From a virus, in IMG/VR virus record IMGVR_UViG_3300042542_000434, positions 1-26,084 of that record: a stretch of DNA of 26,084 nucleotides; one strand, 5' to 3'. This document shows, in pieces, positions 21,634 through 26,084 of the stretch (position 1 is its first letter; every line of letters starts with the position of its first letter). A model generated the notes under the pieces. The model searched no databases. It was not told the DNA's origin and was given only the letters and a program-made list of their open reading frames with translations. Made by a program: the position numbers and the translations under genes.

Positions 21634-21998
21634 TAGATGAGTGTAACCAAGTCTGTCAACTTAATCAAGTATAACTTTGATGTCATGTCATCACCGCCAC
21701 GAACAGACCGTGGTTTCTGCTTTGCAATGTACTTACGCAGTGTGCTCACTTTGATAAGAAAAGATAAGACAATGTCGTCGCCCATAGCAAGATTGTGAAG
21801 CCAGTAATCAGCGTCAGTAGTAACAATTCCAGAGGGCTTATTTCTGGACTCGTATTCAATGACAATGTTACCTGTCGTCTTCCACTTGTCTTTCTCTGTT
21901 TTGACCTCAATCTTACTTTGTCCGAGAATCTCTGCAACTTTGTGTTCAAACACTTTCCCATAAGCTAAGTCCAAATCAAATCGTTTATCATTATTCAT
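21633..21998 (-). CDS. Probable PD-(D/E)XK nuclease
   Basis: I chose the ATG at 21998, which overlaps the preceding TGA (ATGA); an in-frame ATG at 22004 would add two residues. The product is 121 residues. An N-terminal helix FDLDLAYGKVFEHKVAEILG is followed by KIEVKTEKDKWKTTGNIVIE, where Glu-Val-Lys within a strand is the (D/E)XK signature, then ESRNKPSGIVTTDADYWLHN. This arrangement (acidic residue in a helix, IEVKTE, then a substrate-like strand with TTDADYW) matches small phage endonucleases in the restriction-fold group. Its position next to the polymerase suggests a DNA replication or host-DNA degradation role. The exact substrate is unknown. Confidence 0.72.
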   Translation of the reverse strand: MNNDKRFDLDLAYGKVFEHKVAEILGQSKIEVKTEKDKWKTTGNIVIEYESRNKPSGIVTTDADYWLHNLAMGDDIVLSFLIKVSTLRKYIAKQKPRSVRGGDDMTSKLYLIKLTDLVTLI

Positions 21999-22198
21999 AA
22001 GCATAGTTTAACTAAGCCTCCTAGATACATTAACACAGCAACTGCTTCGACAACAAACAAAGCATAGTCTTTCTGTTGCACACCAGACCAAGCCCACAGA
22101 CCGCTACCGACCAAACCAAACCACAGGTTCAATGGGTAAATGTTCAGACTGGTTAATGCTATACCAATCAGACATAAGCCTGTGCCTGTCCATTTCAT
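21995..22198 (-). CDS. Small membrane protein with two to three TM segments (67 aa)
   Basis: The product is almost entirely hydrophobic. It starts MKWTGTGLCLIGIALTSLNI, then YPLNLWFGLVGSGLWAWSGV, a short polar turn QQKDY and FVVEAVAVLMYLGGLVKL. Two or three membrane helices are predicted with short loops. The middle SGLWAWSGV...D..L..VEAVAV..Y..G pattern recurs in tiny phage inner-membrane proteins, without known function to me. It overlaps both neighbours by four bases. It could modify the host membrane or exclude other phages, but nothing in the sequence shows this. Confidence 0.72.
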   Translation of the reverse strand: MKWTGTGLCLIGIALTSLNIYPLNLWFGLVGSGLWAWSGVQQKDYALFVVEAVAVLMYLGGLVKLCL

Positions 22199-22539
22199 GC
22201 GGTTTTACACATATATTTATCTAAAAACTCAACAATTCCATTACTATGATAGTGTTTATCGGGTCTTTTACCATAATAATACATACCCCATTGTCCAGTA
22301 GTGTAAAAATATTGATACTGTTTGCCGTTGTTGGGATGATACACTCTAAACATTTTAGCCGTGTCTTGAAACACAAAAGCTATACCACGTTCATTTAGGA
22401 CATCAGCAACATACTCCGCAGTTTCGTTTGTTTGTTTACGAAGTTTTGCTGTTCCGTCTTTTTTCTTGCCAGCGTAATACCATTCTGTTTGTGGAACAGG
22501 TGTTTTTGACTGAATTGAATTAGACACAATATTCTCCAT
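22195..22539 (-). CDS. Unknown early protein, aromatic-rich (114 aa)
   Basis: I do not recognise this protein. It starts MENIVSNSIQSKTPVPQTEW and contains ETAEYVADVLNERGIAFVFQ, then FRVYHPNNGKQYQYFYTTGQ and WGMYYYGKRPDKHYHSNGIV, with unusual amounts of Tyr and His. The middle (helix then FRVYHP..GK.YQYFYTTG.W) looks like a small alpha/beta fold in which the C-terminal part is a beta sheet. It starts two bases after the preceding gene and ends by ATGA overlap onto the membrane protein. No catalytic pattern stands out. Confidence 0.6.
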   Translation of the reverse strand: MENIVSNSIQSKTPVPQTEWYYAGKKKDGTAKLRKQTNETAEYVADVLNERGIAFVFQDTAKMFRVYHPNNGKQYQYFYTTGQWGMYYYGKRPDKHYHSNGIVEFLDKYMCKTA

Positions 22540-22540
22540 A

Positions 22541-22765
22541 TTATTTCTTCTTAACTGCTTTCTTAATCTTTAAGTCTTTTTTCGTTTCTTCGACTGCCTT
22601 GAGTATAGGGCTTTCTACTCGTGGTTCGTTAAAGAGATGAGCAAACAAGTCCTGTATCTCTGGCTCTGTCAAGATAATTGACTTACCGTTGTTAAAGTGA
22701 ACTTCTCTTTCGATAACCCAGGTGATGCTAGAGGGGTTGAAATAGTACTGTCCAATCTTAATCAT
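22541..22765 (-). CDS. Unknown small early protein with basic tail (74 aa)
   Basis: The product starts MIKIGQYYFNPSSITWVIER, a small beta hairpin-like part, continues VHFNNGKSIILTEPEIQDLF and ends in the basic tail KKDLKIKKAVKKK. The first part is similar in style to small phage proteins that hold a beta hairpin followed by one helix. The lysine-rich tail could bind nucleic acid, but this is inferred from charge only. It overlaps the upstream gene by ATGA. Confidence 0.6.
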   Translation of the reverse strand: MIKIGQYYFNPSSITWVIEREVHFNNGKSIILTEPEIQDLFAHLFNEPRVESPILKAVEETKKDLKIKKAVKKK

Positions 22766-22995
22766 AATTTAAATACCTTTGTCCAGGCTGCGAAGTGGTG
22801 AACTGTGCCTTTAGAATCTTTACAGAAGCTGTACATACCGTCAATGTGGTAGAAAGTAAAGAGGTCGTCAATATCACAGTCGTTATATTCAACAGGAACT
22901 TTAATCTCTTCCTCGTGACTAAGTTTAAAGCTGTCGCCTTTGTGCAGTGAATACAATGGCACACACATATCTTCAAGGTCGTGTTCGTTAATCAT
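22762..22995 (-). CDS. Unknown small early protein (77 aa)
   Basis: The product starts MINEHDLEDMCVPLYSLHKG and ends FCKDSKGTVHHFAAWTKVFK followed by Leu. The recurring pattern is PLYSLHKGDSFKL, a stretch with VEYND, then FYHIDGMYSFCKDSKG.VHHFAAWT.V. I recognise this pattern from conserved small phage proteins without assigned function; it suggests a beta-barrel-like fold with Cys and His at the end (C.......HH), perhaps metal-binding. The competing frame at 22758-22976 lacks this pattern. It overlaps neighbours on both sides. Confidence 0.68.
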   Translation of the reverse strand: MINEHDLEDMCVPLYSLHKGDSFKLSHEEEIKVPVEYNDCDIDDLFTFYHIDGMYSFCKDSKGTVHHFAAWTKVFKL

Positions 22996-23321
22996 AGTTT
23001 TTCATCCTTTCTAAATTTATCAATAGCTTCATCAAGTAATATACCTGTGAGCCATTCCCAATGATTGCCACGACCATCACAAGCAATCACCGTCGGTGCA
23101 ACAACATCTTCAGGTAAGTCCCATGCGGAAGTCTTTAGCCAGCGGTAACGCTCTGCATCGTTGAACATCTCAACATTGTCTTGAATGCGGTTGAACACAT
23201 CTTTGTTAAGACTACGCAATCGCTCAATCTCGTTGCACAATGCAAGAATGTAATTGCGAGTGACGCTGTACTCGTCTGTCTTCGCATACTCTCTAGCTTT
23301 TTCTACTAAATCCGATTTCAT
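22992..23321 (-). CDS. Unknown early protein (109 aa)
   Basis: The product starts MKSDLVEKAREYAKTDEYSV and has RNYILALCNEIERLRSLNKD, a predicted coiled coil, followed by MFNDAERYRWLKTSAWDLPE. The DAERYRWLK motif is very common in small phage proteins and usually begins a compact C-terminal domain. Here that domain runs through VIACDGRGNHWEWLTGILLD to a helix ending KDEKL. No function is known to me. It overlaps the helicase stop by ATGA, so its translation is coupled to the primase-helicase. Confidence 0.68.
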   Translation of the reverse strand: MKSDLVEKAREYAKTDEYSVTRNYILALCNEIERLRSLNKDVFNRIQDNVEMFNDAERYRWLKTSAWDLPEDVVAPTVIACDGRGNHWEWLTGILLDEAIDKFRKDEKL

Positions 23322-24913
23322 AACTCCTCCGTTGTTTCCAGCATTCTACCTGTATGGCTCTGATAAAGCAAGTGACCTGCCGCACCAGTGAACCCACTAA
23401 AGCGATTCTTTAAGACACGAACATGAGTGGTGTTGCGTTCAATCATGTCTGTAGCCTGTCCATTACGCTCTAATCCTATCACAATGTCGCTAAGTTGTGC
23501 AATCGCCCCTGAGCCACGAAGCTGTGCTAATGATGTGGCTGCACCTTCTTCGTGTCCTTTGGCTTCAGGACGCTTTAGGTGTGAGACGCAAATGAGACTG
23601 ATTCCTGTTTCCTGTACCAACATACGAAGCTTGGTCATGATAGAGTCTAGAGCCTTACGCTCATCACCAACATCGCCACCACTCACGATTATGCTTAAAT
23701 GGTCGAGGAATATATAGCCACAATTCAATCCTTTCGCCAAGTATCTAACACGATTGATGATATTTTCCAAACTAGTAGAACCAAAATGGTCAAACAAATA
23801 AAGTCTATCAGTACCCAATGTCCTATCGAAAGCATCTTTTAACTCCTCTGGTGTTACCTCAACATCTGGTAAATGAATCGGTCTGTTGACTGCTAACGAC
23901 ATGAGTGAACGAGCAGTCTTACGCACTCCTTCCTCAAGAAACATAAGTCCGATGTTGTCAGGTGTTTTATTGAGGATATGCCACACGATTTCTCGTAAAA
24001 ACTGAGATTTGCCGAGTCCACTTCCCGCTGTAACCATGACAAGCTCACCCTTCCTGATGCCATATGTAAGCTTATTAAGTGCTTCATATGGGTAATCGCA
24101 ATCAGCTTTCTCAATAGGAGTTGATACAACATCCCATAGCGAATTTCCTTGAATAATCCCATCAGGTATATAAGACTCAGCACTCCACCAAGCATCAACA
24201 TATTCTTTGCCTGAGTTATTCTTAAGATAGTCAGCCGCATCTTTGTATCCTTTCTTGTGCTTTAACACTTTAACTTTACCACCAAACAGTTCTGCTACTG
24301 CTTGGGCTGCTTTCTGTCCAGGCTCATCAGCATCAAAGTCAATGACGACGTTCTCGAATGAGTCAATGTATTCATATTGTGCTTTGCAGTCCTTTAAAGC
24401 AGCACTAGCACCGTTGCGGATACTAACCACAGGGTACTTACTGCCTTGCATCTGAAACGATGCCATAGCGTCAATCTCGCCCTCACAGATAGTCAGGAAG
24501 CGACCTGCCTTAGCGAAGTTCTGTTGTCCAAACAATGTGGCATCTTTGAACTCACCAGCGATGCTGAACTGCTTATCTGCTACGCTTCTGGTCTTAACCG
24601 CTACCATCACACCATCAGCGTCAAAGTAAGGGTAGTAATGCTTATTTCCTAATGGGTCTTGTTTAACACCGTAGCTTAGGCAAGTAGCCTGAGAAAGACC
24701 ACGATTATTGATAGCATTAGTAGTAGCATTGTCATAGAAATTAATCCTTGTCGTTGGGGTTGTCATTTGTTTACTCTTATCTATTGTTCCATCTTCGTTA
24801 GTGTATGTTTCACACTTAAAACACCACTGATGCCCATCGTCATACAAGCCATTGGCATTGGATGAACCGCAATGAGCACAGGGTGTGTGCTTTATAAATT
24901 TAGATTCACTCAT
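23318..24913 (-). CDS. Primase-helicase, T7 gp4-like
   Basis: In this 531-residue product the N-terminal zinc finger has CAHC at 12-15 and CFKC at 31-34, which reads the primer start site in T7. The TOPRIM primase core has ICEGEIDAM with Glu144 and VVIDFDADEPGQKA with Asp192 and Asp194. The C-terminal RecA-like helicase has the P-loop TAGSGLGKS at 295-303, a Walker B region CGYIFLDHLSIIV at 398-410, the sensor-like VSHLKRPE near 443-450 and NRFSGFTGAAG with an arginine-finger-type residue. It unwinds DNA and lays primers for the family A polymerase. It begins by ATGA overlap with the preceding small gene. Confidence 0.95.
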   Translation of the reverse strand: MSESKFIKHTPCAHCGSSNANGLYDDGHQWCFKCETYTNEDGTIDKSKQMTTPTTRINFYDNATTNAINNRGLSQATCLSYGVKQDPLGNKHYYPYFDADGVMVAVKTRSVADKQFSIAGEFKDATLFGQQNFAKAGRFLTICEGEIDAMASFQMQGSKYPVVSIRNGASAALKDCKAQYEYIDSFENVVIDFDADEPGQKAAQAVAELFGGKVKVLKHKKGYKDAADYLKNNSGKEYVDAWWSAESYIPDGIIQGNSLWDVVSTPIEKADCDYPYEALNKLTYGIRKGELVMVTAGSGLGKSQFLREIVWHILNKTPDNIGLMFLEEGVRKTARSLMSLAVNRPIHLPDVEVTPEELKDAFDRTLGTDRLYLFDHFGSTSLENIINRVRYLAKGLNCGYIFLDHLSIIVSGGDVGDERKALDSIMTKLRMLVQETGISLICVSHLKRPEAKGHEEGAATSLAQLRGSGAIAQLSDIVIGLERNGQATDMIERNTTHVRVLKNRFSGFTGAAGHLLYQSHTGRMLETTEEL

Positions 24914-25086
24914 TTGATATTAAACTTTCTCTTCAATCTTTCAAAGTCTTCACCATCTAGTGTGTCGTATAGAAAGTGCTCAAGTGCTTCCCAACACAGG
25001 TAGAAGTGAGCGTCTAAGCCATCATCTTTAATCTTCATGAGTATCTTGTTTGCATCTTTCATTTTCAATCTAGTTGCTTCGTCCAT
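24910..25086 (-). CDS. Small helical early protein (58 aa)
   Basis: The start at 25086 shares a base with the preceding TAA (TAATG) and the stop overlaps the helicase start (ATGA). The 58-residue product starts MDEATRLKMKDANKILMKIK and ends DFERLKRKFNIK, with CWEALEHFLYDTLDGEDFER in between. It is charged and helical. The family is not known to me. The tight overlaps on both sides and the even codon structure support it being a real gene in the operon. Confidence 0.65.
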   Translation of the reverse strand: MDEATRLKMKDANKILMKIKDDGLDAHFYLCWEALEHFLYDTLDGEDFERLKRKFNIK

Positions 25087-25295
25087 TATTTAATCCTTTT
25101 ACAGTTAGCTTGGTTCTCTTTACATTCATACTCGCCACAGAAGCCATTACAAGTTTTAAAAGACTCAATGGCATTCGCAGCTTCTTCTAACAGGTCAGCA
25201 ATGCGGTCTGGTTCGTTATTCTGCACAGATTTACGACTAGGTATCTGTCTGCGTATCTCTGCCCTTTTGCGTAGCCTCTCTACTAAATCATTCAT
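25086..25295 (-). CDS. Small early protein with C-terminal cysteines (69 aa)
   Basis: The product starts MNDLVERLRKRAEIRRQIPS, contains ADLLEEAANAIESFKTC and ends CNGFCGEYECKENQANCKRI followed by Lys. The N-terminal DLVERLR.RA......S........D..ADLLEEAA.AIE motif is widespread in small phage proteins that start with an amphipathic helix and often carry a zinc-binding end. Here five cysteines (residues about 49-65) could bind a metal, although the spacing is not a standard zinc finger. No function is established. Both ends overlap adjacent genes. Confidence 0.65.
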   Translation of the reverse strand: MNDLVERLRKRAEIRRQIPSRKSVQNNEPDRIADLLEEAANAIESFKTCNGFCGEYECKENQANCKRIK

Positions 25296-25522
25296 CTACC
25301 CACCTCTATTCCTTGTCTAACCCTGTTAGGGAATGTATCTGACAGCCAAAAGCATCTTCGGTCATAGTCCTCGCTGATAGCCCGATAGCCCACCCATGTT
25401 ATATCCCCTTGCCTATAAGTTGTGCAGTGTGTCATGTTGTCCACATAGTGGTTCAGTGAACCATAAGCAAACCCACCCAGAAAGGATAAGACAAAGCCCA
25501 TAAGCATTAAGACATCTTTCAT
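25292..25522 (-). CDS. Small membrane or exported early protein (76 aa)
   Basis: The product begins MKDVLMLMGFVLSFLGGFAY, one hydrophobic helix of about 18 residues that can be a membrane anchor or uncleaved signal. The polar part is aromatic and has two cysteines (MTHCTTYRQGDITWVGYR, YDRRCFWLSDTF) and ends RQGIEVGR. There is no clear cleavage site. It is probably anchored in the inner membrane with the polar part outside. It overlaps neighbours by four bases on both sides. The function is unknown; early membrane proteins of phages often target the host envelope, but nothing specific is visible. Confidence 0.62.
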   Translation of the reverse strand: MKDVLMLMGFVLSFLGGFAYGSLNHYVDNMTHCTTYRQGDITWVGYRAISEDYDRRCFWLSDTFPNRVRQGIEVGR

Positions 25523-25683
25523 ACAGGCTCTAAGTTATCCACTTTAGCGTTGATGATAGCGATTAGCTTCTCCATCGTAGGCTCAAAGCCTTCACTAAGA
25601 CACAAATCAGCCATATCGTGCAGTATGAAGTGATTGTGTGCTTCATGTGCTTCTTGCGGTGTCATATTCATAAACTCAATCAT
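25519..25683 (-). CDS. Small early protein, first gene of the leftward operon (54 aa)
   Basis: AAGGAGAAAATT precedes the ATG at 25683, a good ribosome-binding site. The product starts MIEFMNMTPQEAHEAHNHFI and contains LHDMADLCLSEGFEPTMEKL, then IAIINAKVDNLEPV. It is acidic and helical; I do not recognise a family. It is the first gene after the 224-bp spacer with divergent promoters, so it is likely expressed early and strongly. The stop overlaps the next start (ATGA). Confidence 0.65.
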   Translation of the reverse strand: MIEFMNMTPQEAHEAHNHFILHDMADLCLSEGFEPTMEKLIAIINAKVDNLEPV

Positions 25684-25704
25684 AATTTTCTCCTTATACC
25701 ATCA

Positions 25705-25732
25705 ATGTTAATAGACAATCCATAAAAGTCAA
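25705..25732 (-). promoter_or_regulatory. Possible proximal promoter of the leftward early operon
   Basis: On the - strand TTGACT (25732-25727), 16 bp and TAACAT (25710-25705) lie just ahead of the gene at 25683. The -35 matches five of six and the -10 four of six consensus bases. The predicted start near 25698 would keep the AAGGAG site in the transcript. It is weaker than the one at 25777 and may be a chance match in A+T-rich DNA. Confidence 0.3.
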
Positions 25733-25755
25733 TACCTAAGACAAAAATAAAGTTC

Positions 25756-25784
25756 TTGACAACAATTACAAACATCGTTATAAT
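25756..25784 (+). promoter_or_regulatory. Perfect sigma-70 promoter pointing rightward, against the flanking genes
   Basis: TTGACA at 25756-25761, a 17-bp spacer and TATAAT at 25779-25784 are exact consensus hexamers with ideal spacing. Transcription would start near 25791 and run into the partial gene at 25908, which is on the opposite strand. No + strand gene or recognisable structural RNA lies in the 120 bases after it, so the transcript would be antisense or a small RNA, or serve a + strand gene beyond the window. Confidence 0.7.
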
Positions 25785-25805
25785 GCTCTTCAACACAGTC
25801 TTCAA
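25777..25805 (-). promoter_or_regulatory. Overlapping divergent promoter for the leftward early operon
   Basis: On the - strand TTGAAG (25805-25800), 17 bp and TATAAC (25782-25777) form a near-consensus promoter whose -10 overlaps that of the rightward promoter through the shared palindrome TTATAA. Only one polymerase could bind at a time, so the two directions would compete. The leader to the first gene at 25683 would be about 85 bases. Confidence 0.4.
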
Positions 25806-25890
25806 TGTAATGCTTTGAAAGTGTATATCTAAGTGGTTGTTGATATAACAAGCGATAAAGACTCTATACAGATGCTATATAGCCCCTAAC

Positions 25891-25902
25891 GGGTGTACAC
25901 CC
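25891..25902 (-). promoter_or_regulatory. Perfect 12-bp palindrome GGGTGTACACCC, operator-like
   Basis: GGGTGTACACCC is its own reverse complement and lies five bases beyond the stop of the partial gene at 25908. On the - strand flanking CTA and TAG bases could extend the pairing with a two-base bulge. There is no T tract after it, so it is not a standard intrinsic terminator. It could bind a dimeric regulator or form a short hairpin at the 3' end of the upstream gene. Confidence 0.45.
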
Positions 25903-25907
25903 TAGTG

Positions 25908-26084
25908 TTACCTTTCCTTCCAATAGTCATCTAAATCCTCATTGTCATCATAGCCTGATAATTCATCATCTTCCATCAGGTTGTCCGATAGCTCTGTATC
26001 AGCCTCTGTCATCAAGTCCGACCGACCAACAACAGGCAATTTATACCCTAAAGAGTTGATACATTCCTGACATAGCTCTAAAAA
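25908..26084 (-). CDS. Partial gene, acidic C-terminus, unknown (start outside window)
   Basis: The frame is open from the window edge to the TAA at 25910-25908, giving the last 58 residues. They run FLELCQECINSLGYKLPVVG, then a segment rich in Asp and Glu (MEDDELSGYDDNEDLDDYW) and the end KER. Such acidic tails are common on small regulatory or DNA-mimic phage proteins, but the family cannot be told from this part. The two cysteines in CQEC could be the second half of a zinc site whose first half lies outside. The operon upstream of it is not visible. Confidence 0.55.
   Translation of the reverse strand, partial: FLELCQECINSLGYKLPVVGRSDLMTEADTELSDNLMEDDELSGYDDNEDLDDYWKER

Noticed and set aside
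22758-22976. Alternative - strand frame of 72 codons overlapping the gene at 22762
   Set aside because: The frame 22762-22995 has a recognisable conserved pattern, better overlaps with both neighbours and normal composition.
25785-25910. Possible tRNA in the early spacer
   Set aside because: No TPsiC-arm-like GTTCGA sequence and no pairing acceptor or anticodon stems could be found.

Overview
The window is a segment of a tailed double-stranded DNA phage, most likely a podovirus with T7-like replication, from a Gram-negative host. It has two opposed gene arms. The left arm (1-14279, + strand) carries late virion and lysis genes. The right arm (14492-26084, - strand) carries nucleotide metabolism, replication and many small early genes. 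Genes are packed with ATGA, TAATG or TGATG stop/start overlaps, the DNA is A+T-rich, and no tRNA, integrase, repressor, phage RNA polymerase, terminase, portal or capsid gene is visible here. Both ends of the window cut through genes. The organism is inferred from gene content; an environmental (aquatic) phage is likely but not proven.

Layout of the left arm. At 1-2860 there is an array of tail-fibre or receptor-binding modules, each followed by one or two tiny chaperone-like genes. An HNH/AP2 homing endonuclease has landed in the middle of it and carries a tail-fibre-type N-terminal leader. At 2863-3608 there are a coiled-coil/membrane holin-like protein and two small proteins. A consensus-like promoter at 3616-3644 precedes the tail adaptor, the large tail (nozzle/stabilisation) protein and a collar-type fibre (3655-6656). 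A 100-aa unknown gene and three probable internal/ejection proteins follow (6638-11240). Two exported proteins come next, one with a NIDO-like domain and three cysteine-rich 22-residue repeats. The arm closes with a lysis cassette: a membrane coiled-coil protein (possible i-spanin), a 3-TM holin and a GH24 lysozyme with an E-C-T triad.

The arms converge at 14280-14491. This spacer holds two exact 18-bp copies of a dyad-symmetric sequence, a hairpin between them, and a strong intrinsic terminator for the leftward arm.

Layout of the right arm, read leftward from 25683. Small early genes and a T7 gp4-like primase-helicase come first, then more small genes, a PD-(D/E)XK nuclease and a T7-like family A DNA polymerase. 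A perfect sigma-70 consensus promoter (19630-19657) then drives a second block: SSB, flap-type 5'-3' exonuclease, a Holliday-junction-resolvase-like nuclease, a DnaQ-like exonuclease with a zinc ribbon, a DUF3310 protein and a class II (B12-dependent) ribonucleotide reductase. Together these can supply dNTPs, copy the genome and process branched intermediates. A 224-bp spacer at 25684-25907 carries overlapping divergent promoters, one a perfect consensus pointing away from every flanking gene, and a 12-bp palindrome.
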